Origin: Acinetobacter sp. WU_MDCI_Axc73
GTDB lineage: Bacteria; Pseudomonadota; Gammaproteobacteria; Pseudomonadales; Moraxellaceae
Assembly: GCF_025562455.1 (NCBI RefSeq)
Contig: NZ_JAHPRO010000005.1
Span: 1-64,000, forward strand
Reading direction: 5' to 3'
DNA: 64,000 nucleotides
A program made the translations under genes and the position numbers. Positions 28,896 to 37,769 of this stretch are shown piece after piece; positions within the stretch are counted from its first letter, which is position 1; each line of letters opens with the position of its first letter. The notes beneath the pieces were generated by a model. The model did no database searches, had not been told where the DNA came from, and worked only from the letters and a program-made list of their open reading frames with translations.

Positions 28896-30131
28896 ATGCA
28901 TGTTTATTTAGTAGGCGGTGCCGTACGCGATTTTTTACTTGGGCACCCCTATCACGAAAAAGATTATGTCGTGGTTGGAGCAACACCACAGCAATTGCTT
29001 GATCAGGGCTATCAGCCTGTTGGTAAAGATTTCCCTGTATTTCTACATCCGCAAACCAAAGATGAATATGCTCTTGCGCGTACTGAACGTAAATCGGGTA
29101 TCGGTTATCATGGTTTTCAATTTTTTACTGATCCAGACGTCACACTTGAAAATGATTTAATTCGGCGAGACCTTACCATCAATGCCATTGCGATGGATGA
29201 AACTTCAGGTGAGATTTTTGATCCTTATGGTGGTCGACAAGATCTGGAACTTAAACAATTACGCCATGTATCCAGTGCTTTTTTAGAAGATCCCCTTCGC
29301 GTGTTACGAGTCGCACGATTTGCAGCACGTTATTTTCAATACGGGTTTAGCATTGCTCCAGAAACATTAGACTTAATGCAACAATTAAGTCAGTCTGGTG
29401 AGTTAGATGCACTAACCCCTGAACGTGTCTGGAAGGAAACTTCCAGAGCATTGATGGAAACTCATGCTAATGTTTATTTCGAAGTTTTACATCAATGTGG
29501 TGCACTAAAAGTTTTGTTTCCAGAAATTGAAGCTTTATTTGGTGTACCACAACGCCCAGAATATCATCCCGAAATTGACTGTGGTATTCATACATTAATG
29601 GCCCTACAACAAGCATGTAATGCCCATTACTCACTTGATGTGCGCTATGCGGTTTTAGTTCATGACTTGGGTAAAGCACTTACCCCTGTAAATGAACTTC
29701 CGCGTCATATCATGCACGAAGAACGTGGTGTTGTGCCTGTTCAAGATTTATCTGATCGTTTAAAAGTTCCGACACAACTTAAACAATTAGCAGTTTCAGT
29801 CTGTAAAGAACATTTAAAATGCCATCAGGCTATGACCTTAAAACCTGGAACATTATGGCGTTTACTGCAACGTTTGGATGTTTTAAGACGCCCTGAACGA
29901 GTTGAAGCTTTTATTCAAGCCTGTGAATGTGATGCGCGTGGTCGATTAGGTTTAGAAGATCGTGCTTATCCACAAGCAGAATATATGCGTAAAGCCATGC
30001 ATATTGTCCGTTCAATTAAAGCTTCTGATTTACCTGAAGATATTCATGGCGCAGAGATTGGCGAAATGCTGATTCAGTATCGAATTGATGCTTTGGCTGA
30101 TCTCAAACAGCAGTATGAGAATAACGTTTAG
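28896..30131 (+). CDS. cca: CCA-adding tRNA nucleotidyltransferase with HD domain
   Basis: Adds or repairs the 3' CCA of tRNAs. This is the class II bacterial enzyme, with VYLVGGAVRDFLLG, the catalytic DVTLENDLIRRDLTINAIAM region (RRD) and EDPLRVLRVARFAARY. The C-terminal HD domain shows HTLMALQQA and VHDLGKALTP, as in the multifunctional E. coli-type enzyme with phosphohydrolase activities. The 411 residues are normal. The ATG is decided by AGAGG 7 nt upstream. That site lies in the maeB terminator stem, so readthrough RNA would hide it. Confidence 0.96.
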   Translation: MHVYLVGGAVRDFLLGHPYHEKDYVVVGATPQQLLDQGYQPVGKDFPVFLHPQTKDEYALARTERKSGIGYHGFQFFTDPDVTLENDLIRRDLTINAIAMDETSGEIFDPYGGRQDLELKQLRHVSSAFLEDPLRVLRVARFAARYFQYGFSIAPETLDLMQQLSQSGELDALTPERVWKETSRALMETHANVYFEVLHQCGALKVLFPEIEALFGVPQRPEYHPEIDCGIHTLMALQQACNAHYSLDVRYAVLVHDLGKALTPVNELPRHIMHEERGVVPVQDLSDRLKVPTQLKQLAVSVCKEHLKCHQAMTLKPGTLWRLLQRLDVLRRPERVEAFIQACECDARGRLGLEDRAYPQAEYMRKAMHIVRSIKASDLPEDIHGAEIGEMLIQYRIDALADLKQQYENNV

Positions 30132-30153
30132 ATTGCACGATATAAAATCCCAT

Positions 30154-30184
30154 AAAAAAACCTGAGAAAATCTCAGGTTTTTTT
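30154..30184. terminator. Bidirectional terminator cca / grxD
   Basis: A 13-bp perfect stem (AAAAAAACCTGAG/CTCAGGTTTTTTT) with a 5-nt loop between convergent genes. Confidence 0.9.
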
Positions 30185-30200
30185 ACATCAATGGCTTAAA

Positions 30201-30542
30201 TTAAGCTTCTGGCGCAGGGCTATATTGCTCAATTAAAGTTTTTAACTCACCATTTTGGAACATTTCCAGCATGATATCGCTACCACCCACCAACTCACTA
30301 TTTACCCAGAGCTGTGGGAAAGTCGGCCAATTTGCAATTTGTGGAAGTGTTGCACGAATATCTGGATTCTCCAAAATATTCACATAGGCAAATGGACGAC
30401 CAATTTGACTGAGCGCTTCAACCGCACGCGCAGAGAAACCACATTGTGGAAACTGCGGAGTGCCTTTCATATAAAGTAAAACCGAGTGCTTAGCAATTTG
30501 ATCGCGAATCAGTGCTTCGGTGTCACGTGCTTGTTCAGTCAT
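30201..30542 (-). CDS. grxD: Monothiol glutaredoxin Grx4
   Basis: Cytosolic CGFS-type glutaredoxin of 113 residues, which binds and transfers [2Fe-2S] clusters with glutathione and BolA partners. MKGTPQFPQCGFSARAVEAL carries the active-site C34. WPTFPQLWV and LVGGSDIM are the glutathione-binding signatures. The start giving MTEQARDTEA is the family norm. An open extension of 22 codons upstream has no family similarity. It is convergent with cca and is probably transcribed alone. Confidence 0.95.
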   Translation of the reverse strand: MTEQARDTEALIRDQIAKHSVLLYMKGTPQFPQCGFSARAVEALSQIGRPFAYVNILENPDIRATLPQIANWPTFPQLWVNSELVGGSDIMLEMFQNGELKTLIEQYSPAPEA

Positions 30543-30703
30543 AGATAAATCCTCAACTATTCTATGACTATTATACCTAAAACCGGGGTATTTGTTAGGA
30601 TAGAACATGATAATTCTATTTTAATTTCGTTTAGCCCTTTCATTCTGCGGTTGTTTTTGCTTATATAAACCCTTTCCTTTTATTCAACAGATAAGAGTTC
30701 GTT

Positions 30704-31915
30704 ATGAATCACATTACTCTCGCCCCTGTACAACCTGATCAACCTTCACATTTGATGGCAACCTATGGCCGCCAAGCGATCAGTTTTGTGCGAGGACGAG
30801 GTTCTTATCTTTATACAGAAGATGGCACAGAATATCTGGATGCTCTCACAGGTATAGCCGTTTGTGGCTTAGGCCATTCGCATCCTGTTATTGCGAAAGC
30901 CATTGCTGAACAGGCAGCCACTTTAATTCACACCAGCAACCTATTTGAAATCCCGTGGCAAACTGCTGCGGCACAAAAACTGGCAGAAGTTTCGGGGATG
31001 CAAGAAGTCTTCTTTTCCAATAGTGGAGCTGAAGCTAACGAAGGCGCAATTAAAATTGCACGCAAGTACGCCAGTCAGCAAGGTATTCAAAATCCTAAAA
31101 TCGTTGTTGCTGAAAAATCTTTTCATGGTCGAACGCTAGCAACGCTATCTGCAACAGGTAACACCAAAGTTCAAGAAGGCTTTTTCCCTTTAGTTGAAGG
31201 TTTCATTCGTGTACCTTTCGGAGATTTAGAAGCATTGCAGGAAGTGGCTTTGCAACATCCAGATATTGTCGCTATTTTGATCGAACCTATTCAAGGTGAA
31301 GGTGGGATCAATACCGCACCACAGGGTTTTAGCTATCTAGAAGATGTTCGTGCTTTATGTAATCAGCATAACTGGCTAATGATGCTCGATGAAATCCAAA
31401 CTGGAAATGGTCGTACAGGTCAATATTTTGCTTATCAACATACCAATATTGTTCCAGATGTTTTAACGACTGCTAAGGGTTTGGGCAATGGCTTTCCTAT
31501 TGGTGCTGTAATGACTCAAGCCAAAGCGGTTGGCATACTTGGACCAGGTAGCCATGGTTCAACCTATGGTGGAACTGTTCTAGGTTCACGTGTGGTTTAT
31601 ACGGTGATTGATACTATTCAGAAAGAGAATGCCGTAGAAAATGCTGCAAAAGTTGGAAGCTACATTGTCAAACAGTTACGTGATCAACTCTCTGGCTTAA
31701 ATGTTGAAGTACGTGGTTTTGGAATGATGATTGGTGTTGAATTACCGAAAGCCTGTCCTGAAATGGTTGCTATTGCACGTGATGAATATAAATTGATTAT
31801 CAATGTTACCGCGGGTTCTGTAATACGTTTACTACCCCCTCTGAATATGACTCAAGAACAAGCCGATGATTTACTTGCACGTTTAGTTCCTGCAATTCGA
31901 CAATTCTTAGCTTAA
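30704..31915 (+). CDS. argD: Acetylornithine/succinylornithine aminotransferase
   Basis: Class III PLP aminotransferase that converts N-acetylglutamate semialdehyde to N-acetylornithine in arginine synthesis. It probably also acts on succinyl-diaminopimelate or succinylornithine, as relatives do. The 403 residues include FFSNSGAEANEGAIKIARKY, FHGRTLATLSATGN, MMLDEIQTGNGRTG and the PLP lysine in TTAKGLGNGFPIGA. No other arg genes are adjacent. A terminator follows. AstC of arginine catabolism is close in sequence, but no ast genes surround it. Confidence 0.92.
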   Translation: MNHITLAPVQPDQPSHLMATYGRQAISFVRGRGSYLYTEDGTEYLDALTGIAVCGLGHSHPVIAKAIAEQAATLIHTSNLFEIPWQTAAAQKLAEVSGMQEVFFSNSGAEANEGAIKIARKYASQQGIQNPKIVVAEKSFHGRTLATLSATGNTKVQEGFFPLVEGFIRVPFGDLEALQEVALQHPDIVAILIEPIQGEGGINTAPQGFSYLEDVRALCNQHNWLMMLDEIQTGNGRTGQYFAYQHTNIVPDVLTTAKGLGNGFPIGAVMTQAKAVGILGPGSHGSTYGGTVLGSRVVYTVIDTIQKENAVENAAKVGSYIVKQLRDQLSGLNVEVRGFGMMIGVELPKACPEMVAIARDEYKLIINVTAGSVIRLLPPLNMTQEQADDLLARLVPAIRQFLA

Positions 31916-31938
31916 AGATTGAGTTTTAAAATTACTTT

Positions 31939-31966
31939 AAAAACCGTAACTCAGTTATGGTTTTTT
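31939..31966 (+). terminator. argD terminator
   Basis: The stem AAAACCGTAAC/GTTATGGTTTT, with one G-U pair, has a 3-nt loop and is followed by a T run. Confidence 0.85.
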
Positions 31967-31985
31967 TTATTGTCTTAAAATAAAA

Positions 31986-32015
31986 AAAATCGAGCTATTG
32001 GCATAACTCGATTTT
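31986..32015 (-). terminator. Terminator of the LysR gene
   Basis: A perfect 9-bp stem (AAAATCGAG/CTCGATTTT). On the minus strand it is followed by a T run and lies just past the LysR stop. Confidence 0.85.
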
Positions 32016-32048
32016 CTTCACTGCTGTATTTACAGATAAACCATGCTT

Positions 32049-32978
32049 TTAAGACGCTTCATGAAAAGTTCGCCCACCTGGTAACTGGCTGAAATACTGC
32101 CTTAACGCATCCAGACAACGATGGATTTTCATCGGTTGTTGTTCACGCTTAGACGTAATTGCATACAGTGTAAAAGCGGGTAGATTCCAATCAGGTAAGA
32201 CTTCAACCAAAGAACCATTTACAAGCTCTTTTTGTACATCTAAGTACAGAATTCTGGTTAAACCATGTCCTTGTTGACATAAAGATTTCGCGACAAAAAC
32301 ATTATTCGTTTGTAGACGGGTTTTCATGTCAATCGTTACGGACTCACCATTTGTAGCATGCTGAAATGAAAAGTTCTGGTAATTATTCATTAGATTTACA
32401 GGAATCAGATCATGATTCTTTAAATCTTCAGGACGCGAAATGGGGGCTGATTGATTCAAATAGCTCGGTGAAGCGACCAAAACCTGATCGACACGTGCCA
32501 TTGGAATAATAGTTAAGTTTTGATCCTCAATTTTTGAACTCATACGAATGGCAATATCAATGCGCCCTTCGATAAGATCAATATATCGATGATCTGCTTC
32601 AAAATTTACAGATAATCCACGATGTGCGGACATCCAGTGAGATAAAGCTGGAACAATATGTAAAGCGCATAATTCAGGAGTTGTTGCAATACGCAAATCC
32701 CCAACCAAATCATCACGCAATTCATTAATACGAATCTTGCCACGTTCCGCAGCAGCTAGCATTTCTTGGCAACTGTGGAAAAAAGCTTGTCCAGCCTCAG
32801 TTAAGCTTAATTTACGGGTAGAACGGTGAAGAAGTGTTACTTCCATGTCCTGCTCTAGAGACCGAATCTGTTGACTCACTGCACTGGTGGTAATACCCAG
32901 ATCGCGGGCGGCACCACTAAACGAACTTTTCTCTACAACACAAGCAAACACTCCCATTGCTCGAAGTTGATCTAACAT
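32049..32978 (-). CDS. LysR-family transcriptional regulator
   Basis: DNA-binding regulator of 309 residues. The N-terminal winged HTH (about 1-60) reads SSFSGAARDLGITTSAVSQQIRSLE. A linker helix leads to a periplasmic-binding-protein-like effector domain that begins LRIATTPELCALHIVPAL. It resembles the large subgroup that includes PA0477/CrgA-type regulators. The start follows GAGGGAAA at good spacing; an upstream ATG 19 codons earlier lacks family similarity. There is no divergent partner gene, because argD is convergent and nlpD lies upstream on the same strand, so the target is not evident. Confidence 0.9.
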   Translation of the reverse strand: MLDQLRAMGVFACVVEKSSFSGAARDLGITTSAVSQQIRSLEQDMEVTLLHRSTRKLSLTEAGQAFFHSCQEMLAAAERGKIRINELRDDLVGDLRIATTPELCALHIVPALSHWMSAHRGLSVNFEADHRYIDLIEGRIDIAIRMSSKIEDQNLTIIPMARVDQVLVASPSYLNQSAPISRPEDLKNHDLIPVNLMNNYQNFSFQHATNGESVTIDMKTRLQTNNVFVAKSLCQQGHGLTRILYLDVQKELVNGSLVEVLPDWNLPAFTLYAITSKREQQPMKIHRCLDALRQYFSQLPGGRTFHEAS

Positions 32979-33086
32979 AAATTTCCCTCTAAACTTATGA
33001 GATGCAGTTATCATTATTTGATAAAGGCATCTCATTGTATTATACGGAGAAATTTAGCTTTTGCATTATTTAATTTTAACTTTCAA

Positions 33087-33935
33087 CTAGTTCATTGGGA
33101 TAATATTTGCAGGATTAATTGGTTTACCATCCAAGCGAATTTGGAACTCTAACATGACTCGATTGGTACCAGATGAGCCCATTTCCGCAATTTTTTGTCC
33201 TGCCGTGACGTTGTCGCCACTTTTAACTAGCATTTTACTATTATGTGCATAAGCCGTAATGTAGCCATCAATATGTTTGATCAACACTAAATTACCGTAC
33301 TCTTTAAGTCCATCCGCTGCATAGACAACTTGTCCATTTGCTGCTGCATAGATCGGGTCACCTAGATTTCCACCATAGCGTAGACCTTTTACATTTGTTG
33401 CCAGATTAAATTGCTGAATCACGGGTCCAGTCGATGGTTTTACCCAACGCAAACTGGTCGACGTTGGCGTTGCTGTAATCACGGGTGCTGTTGTTACAGG
33501 TGCAACAGCTGGAGTGACTGGACGAGATGCCGTCTGTGTTGTAGTCGATGGCGTTGTAGGTAGCGCAATCGTTTGACGTTGTATTGGTGCAGCTTGGGTA
33601 ATAGGTTGCGTTGTAGTGGTACGTTTGGCTGCTGAACCTTTTAAACGCAAAGATTGATTGACATAAATCCGATATGGCGGCGCAATATCGTTTAACTGTG
33701 CAATATTGATGTAATTCAAACCATAACGCGCAGCAATTCCACTCAAGGTATCTCCCGATCGCACCGTATAGTAATCTGGTGAATTCATTACACGGGTTGA
33801 ATTTGAAATTTGCGGCTTAGAGGCACAACCTGTTATTGCAAGTGCGGAGACAACCGCCACAGACATCATTATTTTTTTTAGAAATATATGGCTTGAAATA
33901 AACGAAATTTCACTTTCATATCGAAACAATGGCAT
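33087..33935 (-). CDS. nlpD: NlpD-like lipoprotein (LysM plus degenerate LytM domain)
   Basis: Outer-membrane lipoprotein expected to activate a cell-wall amidase during division. The lipobox ALAITGC is near residue 28, after an unusually long basic N-terminus. A LysM domain (YYTVRSGDTLSGIAARYGLN) follows, then a Thr/Pro/Ala-rich linker (about 95-160) and a LytM/M23 domain (about 165-280). The zinc ligands are degenerate (GLRYGGN where HxxxD should be, LEFQIR where HFE should be), as in NlpD and EnvC, so it is not a hydrolase itself. The start follows GAGAGAGGGAGAT. It is downstream of surE, the order seen next to rpoS in other gammaproteobacteria. Confidence 0.88.
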   Translation of the reverse strand: MPLFRYESEISFISSHIFLKKIMMSVAVVSALAITGCASKPQISNSTRVMNSPDYYTVRSGDTLSGIAARYGLNYINIAQLNDIAPPYRIYVNQSLRLKGSAAKRTTTTQPITQAAPIQRQTIALPTTPSTTTQTASRPVTPAVAPVTTAPVITATPTSTSLRWVKPSTGPVIQQFNLATNVKGLRYGGNLGDPIYAAANGQVVYAADGLKEYGNLVLIKHIDGYITAYAHNSKMLVKSGDNVTAGQKIAEMGSSGTNRVMLEFQIRLDGKPINPANIIPMN

Positions 33936-33993
33936 CGATCTCCCTCTCTCATCAATATAGAACAACAGACATTTGCGCTAAGAGTACCAAAAA

Positions 33994-34020
33994 AGGACGA
34001 AGACGCACGTTCATCGTCCT
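33994..34020 (-). terminator. Terminator between surE and nlpD
   Basis: A 7-bp stem (AGGACGA/TCGTCCT) with a 13-nt loop, followed on the minus strand by TTTTTT. Some readthrough into nlpD is possible. Confidence 0.65.
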
Positions 34021-34070
34021 AATTTTCACAAAGTTATAACATTCTGCACCATTTAATGATGGAGCCGTTT

Positions 34071-34847
34071 TCAAATAGATGAAGATAGTGATTTTTGTAA
34101 ATCTTCAAGTATTCCATAGTTAGTTGCATCCATCTGAATAGGAGTGATGCTGACATAACCATTAGCAACTGCAAAAAAATCGGACTGGGCATGACTAGGT
34201 GTTCTTTTAGGATCCGTCACCGCTTCACCAGCGAGTCCAATCCAGTACACTTGTCGACCACGCGGATCAACATGGCTAGTAATTGGCTTAGACTGTGCAC
34301 GAAGCCCCTGATATGTAATCTTTTCACCCATAAGTTCTGGCACATCTGGAATATTAATATTCAAAATATGACGAGGCGGTAACTGTGGTAAGCCTCGCGA
34401 GATAAAATCATGTACCCATTGAGCAGCAACTGCGTAATCATCTGCATGTTCATAAGAACGTACATTGCTTCCTGCCAGAGACACAGCAATAGCAGGCTGC
34501 TTCATTAAGCGCCCTTCAAACGCGGCACCGACTGTACCTGAATAAAGCACATCATCACCGAGATTTGCCCCGCTATTAATACCACTTACAACCAGATCAA
34601 ATTCAAAATCAAACAAACCATTCATGGAAAGATAGACACAATCCGCTGGTGTACCATTGACTGCCCAGACATCTTGTGCAATTGGGATAGGACGCAAAGG
34701 ACGATCCAAGGTCAACGCACTTGAAAATCCACTTCGCTCACTTTCTGGAGCGACCACAACAACACGACCTAATGGTTTTAAAGCTTGCGCAAGCGCCTGA
34801 ATGCCTGGTGCAAAAACACCATCATCGTTGGCTATAAGAATATTCAC
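34071..34847 (-). CDS. surE: 5'/3'-nucleotidase SurE
   Basis: Metal-dependent nucleoside monophosphate phosphatase of 258 residues. The signature [19 protein letters not shown] gives the metal-binding Asp pair. [32 protein letters not shown] and [21 protein letters not shown] are all present. In gammaproteobacteria surE is usually near nlpD and rpoS. Here nlpD follows with a hairpin between, and rpoS is not in this segment. Confidence 0.96.
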   Translation of the reverse strand: MNILIANDDGVFAPGIQALAQALKPLGRVVVVAPESERSGFSSALTLDRPLRPIPIAQDVWAVNGTPADCVYLSMNGLFDFEFDLVVSGINSGANLGDDVLYSGTVGAAFEGRLMKQPAIAVSLAGSNVRSYEHADDYAVAAQWVHDFISRGLPQLPPRHILNINIPDVPELMGEKITYQGLRAQSKPITSHVDPRGRQVYWIGLAGEAVTDPKRTPSHAQSDFFAVANGYVSITPIQMDATNYGILEDLQKSLSSSI

Positions 34848-34948
34848 AAAACACGATCTCTATAAATGACTGATGAGGTTATTCGATTGAAATATTCATT
34901 TAATTATATATATTTAGCGGCTAAATTCATTAATAATTTTGTGAAACC

Positions 34949-35323
34949 ATGAGAACATCACTTATATCACGCTTTTGTTTATTTACTCTGACTGCAATCA
35001 CATTTAGTCAAATGGCTTTTGCAAATGAGGTACTATCTCAGGCAGAACGTAATGCTTTAGTTAAAGAAGATATTGCGGGAACACAAGTTTTAAGTGAAGT
35101 TTGCCCCGCTCTTATCGGGAAAAATACGACATTTGAGCAAAATATTCAAAAATTGATTCAAACGAATTTAAAAGAATATTCGGATCAAAATATGACATTT
35201 ACAGCATTACAAAGTGATGCTGAGTATAAATCTCTATTGGCTGATGCACATCAAACACTCAAAGAAACTTCGGCTGATGAACAAAAAACAGTATGTGAAG
35301 ATGTTTTAAGTTATCAAGAATAA
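34949..35323 (+). CDS. Small secreted protein with VLSEVCP motif, copy 1
   Basis: Exported protein of 124 residues with a signal peptide ending at MAFA near residue 25. The mature part is helical and has two cysteines: one in VLSEVCPALIGK and one near the C-terminus in KTVCEDVLSYQE. They could form a disulfide. It shares this pattern with the next gene, so the two are paralogues. I believe it belongs to the small Moraxellaceae group annotated as MCR_0457 family, but I am not certain. Function is unknown. It is divergent from surE and followed by its own hairpin. Confidence 0.7.
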   Translation: MRTSLISRFCLFTLTAITFSQMAFANEVLSQAERNALVKEDIAGTQVLSEVCPALIGKNTTFEQNIQKLIQTNLKEYSDQNMTFTALQSDAEYKSLLADAHQTLKETSADEQKTVCEDVLSYQE

Positions 35324-35345
35324 ATTATCGACCTGATCAAAATTT

Positions 35346-35374
35346 GGTTCTAAATAATTCAACCACTTAGAACC
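35346..35374 (+). terminator. Hairpin after copy 1
   Basis: A perfect 8-bp stem (GGTTCTAA/TTAGAACC) followed by TTGTTCT. The T tail is imperfect. Confidence 0.55.
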
Positions 35375-35468
35375 TTGTTCTGCATAAGTTCTACAGCAAA
35401 GATACAAATTAAAACTGCTTTTCGTGCTATAAATGATTCAAATTCTTTGAGTCTTATTTTGAGTTTTT

Positions 35469-35870
35469 ATGAAAAAAAATGTGTTTAAAATAGCTGGCCT
35501 ATCATTCCTCCTCGCTTCTAGCGTTTTCACCAGCACTGCCTTTGCCAAAGACAAAAAAGCTGAATCTGAACAAATTGAAGTCACACCAACTTCTGATAAT
35601 GTTACCCCTCAAGAGCTTGCGGCAATTTATGTCTTGTCTGAGGTGTGTCCAAGCCTAATTGGTAAGGACTTAAAGTTTAATAAAGCTTATGAAAACTTGG
35701 TTAAGGCTTATCTAAACAACGAACCGAATGCTGTTCAGGTTTTAAACAAACGTGCTAAAACCAAAGAGTTTCAACCTGCTTTAAAAGAAGCCCGTGCAGA
35801 TGCCAAAAAAGCATCTGATGATGACAACCGTCAAATTTGCGATGATGTCCGTAATTATTATTCGAAATAA
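35469..35870 (+). CDS. Small secreted protein with VLSEVCP motif, copy 2
   Basis: Paralogue of the preceding gene, 133 residues. The signal peptide ends at TAFA near residue 26, followed by a lysine-rich start of the mature protein. It repeats the YVLSEVCPSLIGKDL motif and the C-terminal cysteine (RQICDDVRNYYSK), with the same spacing as copy 1. Between the cysteines the chain is alpha-helical and charged. Function is unknown; a periplasmic helical disulfide protein is the most that can be said. The two copies have diverged widely outside the motifs, so the duplication is old. Confidence 0.72.
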   Translation: MKKNVFKIAGLSFLLASSVFTSTAFAKDKKAESEQIEVTPTSDNVTPQELAAIYVLSEVCPSLIGKDLKFNKAYENLVKAYLNNEPNAVQVLNKRAKTKEFQPALKEARADAKKASDDDNRQICDDVRNYYSK

Positions 35871-35896
35871 CTGATTATTTACAATATGTATGAAAT

Positions 35897-35925
35897 AAGC
35901 CGACTTTTAACGTAGAAGTCGGCTT
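35897..35925 (+). terminator. Hairpin after copy 2
   Basis: A perfect 10-bp stem (AAGCCGACTT/AAGTCGGCTT) with a 9-nt loop. The following tract is GGCTTTA, so the tail is weak. Confidence 0.6.
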
Positions 35926-35983
35926 GGCTTTATCCTAAAATGCTAGGCTCATCTGCTTCACACAAGTTATCGGAACGCCTAGA

Positions 35984-37132
35984 ATGATTCAAAAAAGCAC
36001 CTTTGCTGCACTTATACTCTTACCATCATTTACCTATGCAGCAACTGTTTTATCCTCACCCCCAGAATTAAATAATAAATCTTATGTCTTAATGGATTAT
36101 GAGACAGGACAAATTCTCGCATCTAAGAATGAAAATGAACATCTTGCCCCTGCCTCAATGACCAAAATGATGACCAGTTATATCATTGAGCAAAAACTTT
36201 TAAAGGGTGATTTGACTGAAAACGAAAGCGTTCGCATGAACGAATCTGCATGGTGTCGTGGCAGTAGTGCAGAATCATGTATGTATGTTCCTTTAAATGG
36301 AACAGCGACCGTTCTGGAAATGTTACGCGGTATTATTGTGCAATCTGGTAACGATGCCTCTATTGCAATGGCTGAACATATTGCAGGTAACGAGGGAACG
36401 TTTGCCCACATGATGAATCAGGAAGCTAAACGTATTGGCATGACCAATACTCACTTTATTAATTCAACAGGGATGCCTGCTGATGGCCATTATTCTTCTG
36501 CAAAGGATATGGCGCTTCTTGCACAACATATCATCAAAGACAGCTCAAAATATTACCCGATTTATTCTGAAAAAGAATTTACCTTTAATGGAATTAAACA
36601 AGGTAATCGCAATGCGTTACTTTATACAGACCCAAGCGTAGATGGTTTAAAAACAGGTCATACCAACGAAGCTGGTTTCTGTATGACAACATCGAGTAAA
36701 CGTGGTCCTATGCGTTTAATTTCCGTGATTTTTGGTACACCAAGCATGAATGAGCGTGCTTCTCAAACACGTAGTTTATTGGCTTGGGGTTTTGCTAACT
36801 TTGAAACTGTCAATGTTCAACCAGCAAACCAAGTTTTAGCTAAAACAAAAGTCTGGTTTGGTAAGCAAGATGAAGCTCAAATCGGTTTAGCTGAGAACTT
36901 TAATGTCACTATGCCTAAAGGGCAAGCGGGTAACATTAAAACACAACTGGTGATCCAACCTAAGCTCAATGCACCTTTAGCTAAAGGTCAAGTGGTTGGT
37001 AAACTGGTGGCAAGCCTTGATGGTAAAGTGATTGCAGAAAAACCACTGGTTGCTTTAAAACCAGTAGAAGAAGCAGGTTTCTTTGCTCGCATGATTGACC
37101 ATATCAAAATGTTCTTTAGCAACTTGTTCTAA
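35984..37132 (+). CDS. dacC: D-alanyl-D-alanine carboxypeptidase (PBP5/6 family)
   Basis: Periplasmic penicillin-binding protein that trims the terminal D-Ala of peptidoglycan stem peptides. The signal peptide ends near AATV at residue 20. The three active-site motifs are present: S58-M-T-K61, SGN in IVQSGNDASIAMAEH, and K223-T-G. A C-terminal PBP5-like beta domain follows from about 275, and an amphipathic membrane helix (FFARMIDHIKMFFSNLF) ends the protein. The 382 residues are typical. Choice between dacA and dacC names is arbitrary from sequence alone. Confidence 0.93.
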   Translation: MIQKSTFAALILLPSFTYAATVLSSPPELNNKSYVLMDYETGQILASKNENEHLAPASMTKMMTSYIIEQKLLKGDLTENESVRMNESAWCRGSSAESCMYVPLNGTATVLEMLRGIIVQSGNDASIAMAEHIAGNEGTFAHMMNQEAKRIGMTNTHFINSTGMPADGHYSSAKDMALLAQHIIKDSSKYYPIYSEKEFTFNGIKQGNRNALLYTDPSVDGLKTGHTNEAGFCMTTSSKRGPMRLISVIFGTPSMNERASQTRSLLAWGFANFETVNVQPANQVLAKTKVWFGKQDEAQIGLAENFNVTMPKGQAGNIKTQLVIQPKLNAPLAKGQVVGKLVASLDGKVIAEKPLVALKPVEEAGFFARMIDHIKMFFSNLF

Positions 37133-37151
37133 TTTTTAGAACAACTAGATT

Positions 37152-37181
37152 AAGCATTCATGCTCTTGGGTATGAATGCTT
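37152..37181 (+). terminator. Terminator of the carboxypeptidase gene
   Basis: A perfect 10-bp stem (AAGCATTCAT/ATGAATGCTT) with a 10-nt loop, then TTTTT. Confidence 0.88.
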
Positions 37182-37223
37182 TTTTATTTTATAATTCCGC
37201 TAAATTTTCAAGCGAACGCTGCT

Positions 37224-37769
37224 ATGCCAAAGAACATTCGTCCTTATCTCGACCAAAAACCTGATGTTGATTCTAGCTGTTATATCGATGAGATGTCGGT
37301 TGTTGTGGGTGATGTTAAATTAGCTGAAAATGTTTCGGTCTGGCCTTTTGCTGTGATTCGTGGTGACGTGAACGCAATTCAGATTGGCAAAAACAGTAAT
37401 GTACAGGATCATTGTATGTTGCATGTCAGCCATAAAAACCAATCTAAACCGAATGGTTCGCCATTGGTCATTGGTGAAGATGTAACGGTTGGGCATCATG
37501 TGACTTTACATGGTTGTACCATTGGCAATCGTGTCTTGATCGGGATTAATACCGTTGTTTTAGATGACGTGATCATTGAAGATGATGTAATGATTGGTGC
37601 TGGTAGTCTTGTTCCGCCACGTAAAGTGTTAAAAAGCGGTTATTTGTATGTCGGTAGTCCAGTACAACAAGTGCGTGCACTGACCGAAAAAGAAATGGAA
37701 TTTTTACCTTATTCAGCACGCCATTATGTGAAAGTGAAGGATAATTATTTAGATCAATCACACGACTAA
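37224..37769 (+). CDS. Gamma-carbonic-anhydrase-like hexapeptide protein (YrdA type)
   Basis: Left-handed beta-helix protein of 181 residues. Hexapeptide repeats include VWPFAVIRGDVNAIQIGKNSNVQDHCMLH and GHHVTLHGCTIGNRVLIGINTVVLDDVIIEDDVMIGAGS. The histidines at HCMLH and GHHVTLHGC match the zinc ligands of the Cam/YrdA/PaaY group. Whether it has carbonic anhydrase activity is not predictable. The start giving MPKNIRPYLD is preferred; a 16-codon extension would begin inside the upstream terminator. Its 3' end overlaps the convergent broken gene by 12 bp. Confidence 0.88.
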   Translation: MPKNIRPYLDQKPDVDSSCYIDEMSVVVGDVKLAENVSVWPFAVIRGDVNAIQIGKNSNVQDHCMLHVSHKNQSKPNGSPLVIGEDVTVGHHVTLHGCTIGNRVLIGINTVVLDDVIIEDDVMIGAGSLVPPRKVLKSGYLYVGSPVQQVRALTEKEMEFLPYSARHYVKVKDNYLDQSHD

